Shown: positions 56,542 through 64,000 of the stretch, piece after piece
Layout: every line of letters begins with the position of its first letter
Position numbering within the stretch: the stretch's first letter is position 1
Source of the DNA: Endobacterium cereale
GTDB taxonomy: Bacteria > Pseudomonadota > Alphaproteobacteria > Rhizobiales > Rhizobiaceae
Length of the DNA: 64,000 nucleotides
Reading direction: 5' to 3'
Assembly (NCBI RefSeq): GCF_009617585.1
Contig: NZ_WIXI01000046.1
Span: forward strand, 1-64,000
Notes under the pieces: model-generated
What the model was told of the DNA's origin: nothing
Seen by the model: the letters and a program-made list of their open reading frames with translations, nothing else
Database searches by the model: none
Made by a program: the position numbers and the translations under genes

Positions 56542-57423
56542 ATGCCTGCCAATGTCCACCCAAAACCCGTTTATCGTTTCGCACCAAGCCCCAATGGTCT
56601 TTTGCATCTCGGGCATGCTTTATCCGCGATCCTCAACCAAGATATGGCGACGGAAACCAGCGGCCGTTTTCTGCTGCGGATCGAGGATATCGATCTCACC
56701 CGCTGCACGCCGCAATACGAACAGGCGATCTACGACGATCTCGCATGGCTCGGCCTGACATGGGAAACGCCGGTTCGCAAACAATCGCATCATTTTGATG
56801 CCTATGTCGAAGCGCTGGCGCAGCTCGATGCCATGGGCCTGATCTATCCGGCTTTCCTGACACGCGGCGAAGTGAAGGCGATCGTTGCCGAACACGAGGC
56901 GAAAGGCAAAACATGGCCTCGCGATCCCGACGGTTCTCCGCTTTATCCCGACAGGGACAGGCTGAGATCCGCCGAAGAGCGGCAATCACTGATGCAACAG
57001 GGCATTCGCCACGCATGGCGGCTGGATATGAACAAGGCCCTGCACCTCGTCGCGAAACCGTTGAATTGGCAGGAAACCGGCGACGGAGAGCGCGGCATCA
57101 TTTCAGCCGATCCGGCCGCATGGGGTGATGTGATCCTGTCGCGCTCGGATGCGCCGTCAAGCTATCATCTGTCGGTAGTGGTCGATGATGCGCTGCAGGG
57201 CATCACCCATGTCGTGCGCGGTCTCGACCTGTTTCACGCCACATCCGTGCATCGGCTCCTGCAGACATTGCTGAACCTGCCGCAGCCGCTCTACCATCAC
57301 CATCGGCTGCTGCCGGATGAAGACGGCAAAAAGCTCTCGAAAAGCAGCGGCTCCACCGGCCTTGCGCATCTGCGCGAACAGGGGCTGTCAGCGGCCGATA
57401 TCCGCCGTCTTGTTGGCCTGTAA
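56542..57423 (+). CDS. gluQ: Glutamyl-Q tRNA(Asp) synthetase
   Basis: 293 residues. A shortened GluRS-like catalytic core with HLGH (22-25) for HIGH and KKLSKSSGS near 262 for KMSKS, and no anticodon-binding domain. It attaches glutamate to the queuosine of tRNA(Asp). No clear ribosome site. Its last 36 bases overlap the 3' end of the convergent YihY gene. Confidence 0.94.
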   Translation: MPANVHPKPVYRFAPSPNGLLHLGHALSAILNQDMATETSGRFLLRIEDIDLTRCTPQYEQAIYDDLAWLGLTWETPVRKQSHHFDAYVEALAQLDAMGLIYPAFLTRGEVKAIVAEHEAKGKTWPRDPDGSPLYPDRDRLRSAEERQSLMQQGIRHAWRLDMNKALHLVAKPLNWQETGDGERGIISADPAAWGDVILSRSDAPSSYHLSVVVDDALQGITHVVRGLDLFHATSVHRLLQTLLNLPQPLYHHHRLLPDEDGKKLSKSSGSTGLAHLREQGLSAADIRRLVGL

Positions 57424-58365
57424 CGACGGCACTGAGTCAATCGGATCGTCGCCGCCTGCGCCCGCCTTTTCATCGCCCGGCATTTCTCCAGTGCGCAAAC
57501 GATGGGTGACCACCGAATAGACGCGGTATTTCATCAGCGCTGCGTTCACTTCCGCCCCCAGCATGAAAATCACGCCGACCATATAGAGAAACACCAGTAC
57601 GATCATCACCGAGGCCAGACCGGCATAGGTGGCGGCATAGGTCGCAAAAGTCGAAAGGTAGGAGGCAAAGGCAAACGCGCCGCCGGCCCAGAACACAATG
57701 GTAAGCAGCGCACCCGGCAAGATATCGACTAGCCTCCGACTCCCTGCCGGCAACCATTTATGCGACGCGATCAAGCCGATCACCACGATCGCCACCGTGC
57801 CATAAATCCCGTAGGTGCTGTAATTGATCAGCCCACCGAGCCATTCCTGCAATTGCGGAAATCGCGTGCCGGCAAACCGCAGTGCAATCGGGATGGCGAC
57901 GAGAAGAATGCTGATCGCCGCAAACACCACGACGACCACTACGATATAACCGAGGCTGGCCAGACGCGTCACATACCAGGCTCGGGTTTCGCTGACCCGG
58001 TAGGCACGGTTGAGCGAGATGCGCAGCGCCTCGACACCATTGGAGGCAAAATAAGCCGCTGCCAGCACCGAAACCGTCAGCAGGCCACCACGCGGAATTT
58101 CCAGCACGCGCTGGATTTCCGCCTGCAGTGGATCGGCGATATCCGCCGGCCAGGCGTCGAACAACAGATGAATGGAGGTGGATGAAAACGTGCTGGCGCC
58201 GAGAAAACCGGCAAGCGCCGTTCCAAAGATCAGGAAGGGAAACAACGCCAGCAGACCGGACAGCGCCACATGGCTCGCCATCGCCCAACCATCGTCCTCG
58301 TGGAAATGATTATAGGCATCCGACAGGACGGTATAGGCAAGGCTGTACCAGGCGGTTTTGCGCAT
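57388..58365 (-). CDS. YihY/BrkB family inner-membrane protein
   Basis: The start is 58365 with GAAGAGA upstream (325 residues); the frame is open to 58503 but that part overlaps the SDR start. About six transmembrane helices. The motif HVALSGLLALFPFLIFGTAL is the family opening, and VFLYMVGVIFMLGAEVNAAL is the highly conserved end. Once called ribonuclease BN by mistake; the real function is unknown, perhaps export. Confidence 0.88.
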   Translation of the reverse strand: MRKTAWYSLAYTVLSDAYNHFHEDDGWAMASHVALSGLLALFPFLIFGTALAGFLGASTFSSTSIHLLFDAWPADIADPLQAEIQRVLEIPRGGLLTVSVLAAAYFASNGVEALRISLNRAYRVSETRAWYVTRLASLGYIVVVVVVFAAISILLVAIPIALRFAGTRFPQLQEWLGGLINYSTYGIYGTVAIVVIGLIASHKWLPAGSRRLVDILPGALLTIVFWAGGAFAFASYLSTFATYAATYAGLASVMIVLVFLYMVGVIFMLGAEVNAALMKYRVYSVVTHRLRTGEMPGDEKAGAGGDDPIDSVPSLQANKTADIGR

Positions 58366-58484
58366 TCTCTTCGACCGGACTTTTCTGCCGCGATCGCTCC
58401 GTTGTTTTCGCCCCTGAAATATGGGAAATCCCAAGGCGTTGTACAGGACACATCGTCCATCATAGCCAAGAAGGTTTGAAGAAC

Positions 58485-59318
58485 ATGGCCGAGCGACGCT
58501 CAATCATCGTCACCGGCTGTTCGTCGGGCATCGGCGTTTTTTGCGCACGAGCATTGAAAGCCGAAGGCTGGCGGGTTTTTGCGACGGTGCGCAAGGAACA
58601 GGACCTCGCAGCACTCGAAGCCGACGGCATCGAAGCCCTGCTGATGGACTACACGCAGACCGACACGATTGCGGCACTTGTGGAAACGGTCACGGCCCGC
58701 ACCGGTGGCCGCATTGACGCGCTGTTCAACAATGGTGCCTACGGCCAGCCCGGCGCGGTCGAGGATTTAACGACCGATGTGCTGCGCCTGCAGTTCGAAA
58801 CCAACGTGTTCGGCTGGCACGAGCTGACACGGCGGGTGATCCCGTTCATGCGGGCACAAGGCCACGGCCGCATCGTCAACTGCTCGTCGATCCTCGGCCT
58901 CATCCCTTACCGTTATCGCGGCGCCTACAATGCCTCGAAATTTGCGTTGGAAGGCCTGACGGTAACAATGCGCATGGAACTCGACGGCTCCGGCATTCAT
59001 GTGAGCCTGATCGAGCCGGGACCAATCGCCTCGCGCTTTACCGCCAATGCTTTGGCGGCCGTGCATGACCATATCGATCTCGAAAACTCTGCCCATGCGC
59101 AGGAATACAAACGCCAGCTGGCGCGGCTTGATGGTTCCGGCCCGGTCAACCGCCACAAGCTTGGCCCGGAAGCAGTCCACAAGGTGCTGATACACGCCTT
59201 GACCGCGCCGCGTCCAAAACCCCATTATCTCGTCACCAAACCGGCAAAGCAGGGCATGTTCCTGAAATGGTTTTTGCCCGCGGATCTTTTCTACCGGCTG
59301 ATGCGCCGTTTTGACTGA
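58485..59318 (+). CDS. Short-chain dehydrogenase/reductase
   Basis: 277 residues from the ATG at 58485. A classical SDR: TGCSSGIG (10-17) for NAD(P), NNGAYG, NCSSILGLIPYRYRGAYNAS with the Ser, Tyr and Lys of the active site, and a LIEPGPIAS stretch. Substrate unknown. Lies divergent to the YihY gene and before a small HIG1-like gene. Confidence 0.9.
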   Translation: MAERRSIIVTGCSSGIGVFCARALKAEGWRVFATVRKEQDLAALEADGIEALLMDYTQTDTIAALVETVTARTGGRIDALFNNGAYGQPGAVEDLTTDVLRLQFETNVFGWHELTRRVIPFMRAQGHGRIVNCSSILGLIPYRYRGAYNASKFALEGLTVTMRMELDGSGIHVSLIEPGPIASRFTANALAAVHDHIDLENSAHAQEYKRQLARLDGSGPVNRHKLGPEAVHKVLIHALTAPRPKPHYLVTKPAKQGMFLKWFLPADLFYRLMRRFD

Positions 59319-59349
59319 ACAAAAACGATAAAAATCCGGGAGGGGAAAA

Positions 59350-59547
59350 GTGTCCAGTTTTACCACCGTATTGACGGTGATCGTCATGGGCCTCGTGGCG
59401 CTCGTGCTGATCCGTGGCCTGTTCAACATGGTCAAGGGGCAGGATGCCAACCGCTCCAACAAGCTGATGCAGCTGCGCGTGCTGCTGCAGGCCGTCGCCA
59501 TCGGCCTGATCATGCTCACTCTCTGGCTTTCCGGCGGTGGACGCTGA
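59350..59547 (+). CDS. HIG1-like twin-transmembrane small protein
   Basis: 65 residues from a GTG with GGGAGGGG upstream. Two membrane spans (about 5-24 and 44-62) separated by a basic loop (MVKGQDANRSNKLMQLRVLL), the shape and motif of bacterial HIG1-domain proteins tied to respiratory complexes. The stop overlaps the next ATG by one base (TGATG), so it is coupled to the adenosyltransferase gene. Confidence 0.82.
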   Translation: MSSFTTVLTVIVMGLVALVLIRGLFNMVKGQDANRSNKLMQLRVLLQAVAIGLIMLTLWLSGGGR

Positions 59548-60125
59548 TGGTCAAGCTCAACAAGATCTATACCCGCACCGGCGATAACGGCACGACCGGC
59601 CTCGTGGATGGCCCGCGCCGTTTCAAGCACGACCTGCGCGTCGAGGCCTATGGTACGGTGGACGAGACCAATTCCCTGCTCGGTATAGCCCGGCTGCATA
59701 CCGGCGCGATGTCCACTCTCGACCCGATGCTCTTTCGCATCCAGAACGACCTTTTCGATCTCGGTGCAGACCTTGCCACGCCGGATACCGGCGAAGCCCC
59801 GAAATACGAGCCGCTGCGCATCGTCCAGTCGCAGGTGGACCGGCTGGAGGCCGAAATCGACCGGCTCAACGAAAGCCTCGCCCCGCTCACCTCCTTTGTT
59901 CTGCCCGGCGGCAGCCCGGCAGCGGCAAACCTGCATGTCGCGCGTGCGACATCAAGGCGGGCGGAACGCATCATGGTAGCGTTGTCGCAGCAGACCGATG
60001 AGGTTGTCAGCGAACCAGCGCTCAAATACATCAACCGCCTGTCCGACTTTCTGTTTGTCGCCGCCCGTTATGCCAATGGCAACGGCAAGGCCGATATTTT
60101 ATGGGTGCCGGGGCAAAACCGCTGA
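59547..60125 (+). CDS. Cob(I)alamin adenosyltransferase (PduO type)
   Basis: 192 residues. Transfers the adenosyl group of ATP to cobalamin, making coenzyme B12. Signatures: KIYTRTGDNGTTGL (4-17), VEAYGTVDETNSLLG, and the FVLPGGSPAAANLHVARATS plus RRAER helix that holds the catalytic Arg. In rhizobia it commonly precedes etfBA, as here. Confidence 0.93.
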   Translation: MVKLNKIYTRTGDNGTTGLVDGPRRFKHDLRVEAYGTVDETNSLLGIARLHTGAMSTLDPMLFRIQNDLFDLGADLATPDTGEAPKYEPLRIVQSQVDRLEAEIDRLNESLAPLTSFVLPGGSPAAANLHVARATSRRAERIMVALSQQTDEVVSEPALKYINRLSDFLFVAARYANGNGKADILWVPGQNR

Positions 60126-60309
60126 ATGCGGTTGTGTTCTCGCGGGAAGCCGACGGTGAGGAATGGCGCTATGACAAATCGACACGCCCGATGTCGGGCA
60201 ACCACATTGTGTTCGCTCAAAAAAATGCTTACCCATGTCGTCAATTGACAACTGAACGCGTGGGAGACGTCGCATCTTGCGGCGGCGTGATGTCCAAAGG
60301 AAGGAAGCC

Positions 60310-61056
60310 ATGAAGATCCTTGTGCCGGTAAAACGTGTGGTCGATTACAACGTGAAAATCCGGGTGAAACCGGACAATACGGGCGTCGAACTGACCAACG
60401 TCAAGATGTCGATGAACCCGTTCGACGAAATCTCCGTCGAGGAAGCGCTGCGTCTGAAGGAAGCCGGCAAGGCGGAAGAGATCGTCATCGTTTCGATCGG
60501 TCCGGCCAAGGCGGAAGAAACAATCCGCACCGCACTCGCCATGGGCGCCGATCGCGGCATCCTGATCGAGACCGACGAAGCCGTCGAGCCGCTCGCCGTC
60601 GCAAAACTGCTGAAGGGCGTGGTCGAGGCTGAGCAGCCGGGTCTCGTCATTGTCGGCAAACAGGCGATCGACGACGATTCGAACCAGACCGGCCAGATGC
60701 TGGCAGCCCTCCTCAACTGGGGTCAGGCGACGTTTGCATCCAAGATCGACCTCGGTGCCGACAAGGCGACCGTGACCCGCGAAGTCGATGGCGGTCTTCA
60801 GACGATCGACGTCAAACTTCCGGCCATCGTCACCTCCGACTTGCGCCTGAACGAGCCGCGTTACGCATCTCTGCCGAACATCATGAAGGCGAAGAAAAAG
60901 CCGCTCGACAAGAAGGCTCCGGCCGATTTCGGCGTCGACGTCTCGCCGCGCCTCAAGGTCTTGAAGACGGAAGAGCCGGGTGGCCGCAAAGCTGGCATCA
61001 AGGTCAAGTCGGTTGAAGAGCTGGTGTCCAGCCTCAAGACCGCTGGCGTGATCTAA
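60310..61056 (+). CDS. etfB: Electron transfer flavoprotein beta subunit
   Basis: 248 residues with AAGGAAGGA before the ATG at 60310. Binds AMP and pairs with EtfA to carry electrons from acyl-CoA dehydrogenases to the ubiquinone oxidoreductase. [20 protein letters not shown] is the family start, and the ETF-beta signature region [20 protein letters not shown] is present. Followed by etfA after 20 bases. Confidence 0.96.
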   Translation: MKILVPVKRVVDYNVKIRVKPDNTGVELTNVKMSMNPFDEISVEEALRLKEAGKAEEIVIVSIGPAKAEETIRTALAMGADRGILIETDEAVEPLAVAKLLKGVVEAEQPGLVIVGKQAIDDDSNQTGQMLAALLNWGQATFASKIDLGADKATVTREVDGGLQTIDVKLPAIVTSDLRLNEPRYASLPNIMKAKKKPLDKKAPADFGVDVSPRLKVLKTEEPGGRKAGIKVKSVEELVSSLKTAGVI

Positions 61057-61076
61057 CGGACAGGAAGGAACAACAC

Positions 61077-62006
61077 ATGACCATTCTTCTTCTCGCCGAA
61101 CACGACAATGCCAGCCTCAACGACCAGACCTCCAAGGCACTGACTGCCGCCAGCCAGATCGGTGGCGACGTGCATATCCTCGTCGCCGGCTCGGGCGCCA
61201 AGGCTGCTGCCGATGCCGCCGCAAAACTTTCGGGCGTTGCCAAAGTCCTGCTCGCTGACGATGCAGCTTACGCCAACAATCTGGCGGAACCGCTGGCCGA
61301 TCTGATCGTCTCGCTGGCTCCCGCCTATGACTTCATCCTCGGACCGGCTTCGGTTTCGGTGAAAAACGTCCTGCCGCGCGTCGCAGCATTGCTCGATGTC
61401 GCCCAGATCTCGGAAATCATCGAAGTCGTCTCGGCCGATACTTATCGGCGCCCGATCTATGCCGGCAACGCCATCCAGACGGTTCAGTCGGGCGATGCCA
61501 AGAAGGTCATCACCGTGCGCACCGCCTCGTTCGCGGCAACCGCTGAAGGCGGCTCGGCCTCGGTCGAAAACGCCGCAGCCGCCGGCAATTCCGGCCTGTC
61601 GAGTTTCGTCTCGGATGCACTGGCAGAATCCGAGCGTCCGGAACTGACTTCGGCCAAGGTGATCATCTCCGGTGGCCGTGCTCTCGGCTCCTCGGAAAAA
61701 TTCCAGGAAGTCATCCTGCCGCTGGCCGACAAGCTCGGTGCCGCCGTCGGTGCGTCCCGCGCCGCCGTCGATGCCGGTTATGCCCCCAACGACTGGCAGG
61801 TCGGTCAGACCGGCAAGGTCGTCGCGCCGCAGCTTTACATCGCGGTCGGCATTTCCGGTGCGATCCAGCACCTTGCCGGCATGAAGGATTCCAAGGTCAT
61901 CGTCGCCATCAACAAGGACGAGGAAGCGCCGATCTTCCAGGTCGCCGATTACGGCCTCGTCGGTGATCTTTTCGAAATCCTGCCGCAGCTGGAAAAGGCG
62001 CTTTAA
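61077..62006 (+). CDS. etfA: Electron transfer flavoprotein alpha subunit
   Basis: 309 residues, AAGGAA before the ATG. The N-terminal Rossmann-like domain is followed by the FAD-binding half: [35 protein letters not shown] and the final [19 protein letters not shown]. Forms a dimer with EtfB. Followed by hbd on the same strand. Confidence 0.96.
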   Translation: MTILLLAEHDNASLNDQTSKALTAASQIGGDVHILVAGSGAKAAADAAAKLSGVAKVLLADDAAYANNLAEPLADLIVSLAPAYDFILGPASVSVKNVLPRVAALLDVAQISEIIEVVSADTYRRPIYAGNAIQTVQSGDAKKVITVRTASFAATAEGGSASVENAAAAGNSGLSSFVSDALAESERPELTSAKVIISGGRALGSSEKFQEVILPLADKLGAAVGASRAAVDAGYAPNDWQVGQTGKVVAPQLYIAVGISGAIQHLAGMKDSKVIVAINKDEEAPIFQVADYGLVGDLFEILPQLEKAL

Positions 62007-62133
62007 CCGAGTGCATCAAAAGGGGCTGGCTAATTACCGTCCGCATGAATAACAATCTGCCGGACCCGACAAGGGTTCGGCATTTTCAATTCAGCTGGTA
62101 TTATTCATCACCGGCAAAGACGTAGGAGCAGAC

Positions 62134-63015
62134 ATGTCCACGGCCATCAAGAACATCGGCATCATCGGCGCAGGCCAGATGGGCTGCGGCATCGCACATG
62201 TTTCCTCCATCGCCGGCTACAAGATCCAGATCTACGATCTGGCACAGGACCGTATCGAAGCGGCCCTTGCCACCATCAACGGCACGCTCGCCCGTCAGGT
62301 CGGCGCCGGCAAGTTGACCGAGGAAGAGCGCAAGGCAGCCCTCTCCCGCATCAGCGGCTCCACTGACGTCAACGACCTTGCCTCCATGGACCTCGTCGTC
62401 GAGGCCGCGACCGAAGACGAAGCCATCAAGCGCAAGATTTTTGCGACCGTTTGTCCCGTCCTGCGGCCTGAAGCGATCCTCGCCACCAACACCTCGTCGC
62501 TGTCGATTACCCGTCTCGCCTCCGCCACCGACCGCCCGGAACGCTTCATGGGGATCCACTTCATGAACCCGGTGCCGGTGATGAAGCTGGTGGAACTGGT
62601 GCGCGGCATCGCGACGGAAGAAAAGACGTTCAACGCCGCCAAGGAATATGTCACCACCCTCGAAAAGACCTTTACCGTCGCCGAGGATTTTCCGGCTTTC
62701 ATCGTCAACCGCATCCTGCTGCCGATGATCAACGAGGCGATCTATACGCTGTATGAAGGCGTCGGTTCGGTCGAAGCAATCGACACCGCCATGAAGCTTG
62801 GCGCAAACCATCCGATGGGGCCGCTGCAGCTTGCCGATTTCATCGGCCTCGACACCTGCCTGTCGATCATGCAGGTCCTGCACGATGGCTTGGCCGACAG
62901 CAAATACCGCCCCTGCCCGCTTCTGGTGAAATATGTCGAGGCCGGCTGGCTCGGCCGCAAATCCGGCCGCGGTTTCTACGACTATCGCGGCGAAGTGCCG
63001 GTCCCGACGCGCTGA
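62134..63015 (+). CDS. hbd: 3-hydroxybutyryl-CoA dehydrogenase
   Basis: 293 residues. Oxidises 3-hydroxybutyryl-CoA to acetoacetyl-CoA (or the reverse) with NAD(P). The N-terminal GAGQMGCGIA loop binds NAD; the catalytic His is in GIHFMNPVPVMKLVE, and the C-terminal 3HCDH domain holds NHPMGPLQLADFIGLDTCLS. TAGGAG upstream. The neighbourhood with etfBA points to fatty acid or polyhydroxybutyrate metabolism. Confidence 0.95.
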   Translation: MSTAIKNIGIIGAGQMGCGIAHVSSIAGYKIQIYDLAQDRIEAALATINGTLARQVGAGKLTEEERKAALSRISGSTDVNDLASMDLVVEAATEDEAIKRKIFATVCPVLRPEAILATNTSSLSITRLASATDRPERFMGIHFMNPVPVMKLVELVRGIATEEKTFNAAKEYVTTLEKTFTVAEDFPAFIVNRILLPMINEAIYTLYEGVGSVEAIDTAMKLGANHPMGPLQLADFIGLDTCLSIMQVLHDGLADSKYRPCPLLVKYVEAGWLGRKSGRGFYDYRGEVPVPTR

Positions 63016-63027
63016 TAAAAGGCGTGG

Positions 63028-63702
63028 TCAGATCGGCGCCTTGACGCCGTTCACCAGCTTCTTGGCATCCTCACTCGCCCATTCGGCCGGACCGTTCATC
63101 GAGCCGATCAGGCAACCCTTGTCGTCGAACAGCAGCGACACAGGCAGGCCAAACGCCAGGCCTTCCTTCTTCAGCGCATTGAACACGCCCATCGAACTGT
63201 CGCGATAAAAGCCAAGCGCATCGACGCCGTTGTCTGCCAGAAAATTCTTCGGCTTCTGGTCGCCGCCGGTATCGATATTGATGGCAACGACCTCAAAATC
63301 CTTACCGCCCATTTCGTGCTGAAGCGTGTTCAGCGCCGGCATTTCCTCGCGGCACGGCACGCACCACGTGGCCCACAGATTGAGCAGCACCGTCTTGCCG
63401 GCAAAATCGGCCATGGTGAGATCCGGCGCGCCCTCGCCTTTCGCGGCATCCTTGAAGACGAGATTGCTGATCGGGCGCGGGCGGTCGACGCCGCTCATCG
63501 CCGCCACTTCGCCCTTCGACAGCTCGTTGACCGTGGCTGCGCGTTTGACCGCGCCCTCGCAGGCGCCACCGGCAACCTCCCCGGCATTGCCAGACCCCAT
63601 GTTCGTCACGTATACCGCCACGGCTCCCGCCAGGATCCCCGCGGTGGCAGCAATGGCAATCAATCTGGCAGACGGTAGGCCGAAAGGTCGTTTCTCTGTC
63701 AT
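63028..63702 (-). CDS. tlpA: Membrane-anchored thiol:disulfide interchange protein (TlpA)
   Basis: The start at 63702 ([10 protein letters not shown]) gives 224 residues; the longer frame covers argH. A transmembrane anchor (about 13-35) is followed by a periplasmic thioredoxin domain with C114-V-P-C117 in LWATWCVPC. An extra Cys pair at C48 and about 200 may form a structural disulfide, as in TlpA. In rhizobia TlpA supports cytochrome oxidase maturation. Divergent from argH, a conserved neighbour. Confidence 0.93.
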   Translation of the reverse strand: MTEKRPFGLPSARLIAIAATAGILAGAVAVYVTNMGSGNAGEVAGGACEGAVKRAATVNELSKGEVAAMSGVDRPRPISNLVFKDAAKGEGAPDLTMADFAGKTVLLNLWATWCVPCREEMPALNTLQHEMGGKDFEVVAINIDTGGDQKPKNFLADNGVDALGFYRDSSMGVFNALKKEGLAFGLPVSLLFDDKGCLIGSMNGPAEWASEDAKKLVNGVKAPI

Positions 63703-63723
63703 AACTACTCCAGGACGGGCATC

Positions 63724-64000
63724 ATGGCTGACGGCACGAAGGACGCACTCTCCTCCAACCAGATGTGGGGCGGTCGTTTTGCTTCCGGGCCGGATGCCAT
63801 CATGGAGGAGATAAATGCCTCCATCGGTTTCGACAAGAAGCTCTATGCCCAGGATATTCGCGGCTCGATCGCGCATGCGACCATGCTCGCCGAAAAAGGC
63901 ATCATTTCGAGTGAAGATAAAGACAAGATCATCGCTGGCCTGAACACGATCATGTCAGAGATCGAGCAAGGCACCTTCCAGTTCTCGCGCAAGCTCGAGG
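63724..64000 (+). CDS. argH: Argininosuccinate lyase (5' part only)
   Basis: The last step of arginine synthesis. Only the first 92 codons are in the window; the gene runs off the right edge. [20 protein letters not shown] and [18 protein letters not shown] are the typical start of ArgH. Short divergent gap to tlpA. Confidence 0.93.
   Translation, partial: MADGTKDALSSNQMWGGRFASGPDAIMEEINASIGFDKKLYAQDIRGSIAHATMLAEKGIISSEDKDKIIAGLNTIMSEIEQGTFQFSRKLE

Noticed and set aside
60101-60313. 70-codon frame between the adenosyltransferase gene and etfB
   Set aside because: Starts inside the adenosyltransferase gene, ends on the etfB start, no recognisable feature.

Overview
The window is a GC-rich chromosomal segment of an alphaproteobacterium, most likely Rhizobiaceae (Rhizobium/Agrobacterium group). 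The evidence is the run DUF4167 - prmC - prfA - ptsP - lysC - ubiG, the rhamnose layout rhaRSTPQUK with divergent rhaDI, tlpA beside argH, and a palindromic intergenic repeat of rhizobial type. No phage, integrase, transposase, CRISPR array or rRNA was seen. The species cannot be named from the sequence alone.

Layout. 0.5-9.4 kb: an M23 cell-wall peptidase, a flavin-type oxidase homologue, an SMI1/KNR4 protein, a DUF805 membrane protein, a LysR regulator with a divergent 50-residue gene, and clpB. 9.7-18.4 kb is the most accessory-looking part: a double alpha/beta-hydrolase, a second SMI1/KNR4-like protein followed by a frameshifted mini-gene, a 59-residue conserved-looking protein behind a large inverted repeat, class I fructose-bisphosphatase, a DUF1963-like protein, a divergent LysR/nitroreductase pair and a tRNA-shaped sequence with no normal anticodon arm. 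18.5-38.4 kb is mostly housekeeping: translation termination (prmC/prfA), nitrogen PTS (ptsP), aspartate kinase, ubiquinone (ubiG), an omega-amidase-like hydrolase, glutaredoxin, a ComF-like phosphoribosyltransferase, a methyltransferase, an orphan Flp pilin, Nudix/GNAT/argJ, a parvulin and secA.

38.5-42.2 kb holds a flippase and an acyltransferase that overlap, facing a glycine-rich secreted protein: probably a cell-surface module. 42.5-53.6 kb is a complete L-rhamnose system: a DeoR-type regulator, an ABC importer, mutarotase and kinase on the minus strand, and the aldolase/dehydrogenase fusion plus isomerase on the plus strand, around a 200-bp divergent control region with phased repeats. 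53.7-64 kb has a secreted small protein, tRNA-Leu(CAA), a DsbB-like protein, an HNH nuclease, a DNA glycosylase, gluQRS, a YihY protein, an SDR, a HIG1-like protein, a PduO adenosyltransferase, etfBA, hbd, tlpA and the start of argH.

The most interesting non-standard items are the tRNA-like sequence (18261-18355), the two immunity-like SMI1/KNR4 neighbourhoods with gene debris beside them, several uncatalogued small genes and structured intergenic elements, the stop-codon palindrome shared by two convergent genes (31360-31379) and the glycine-rich repeat protein.
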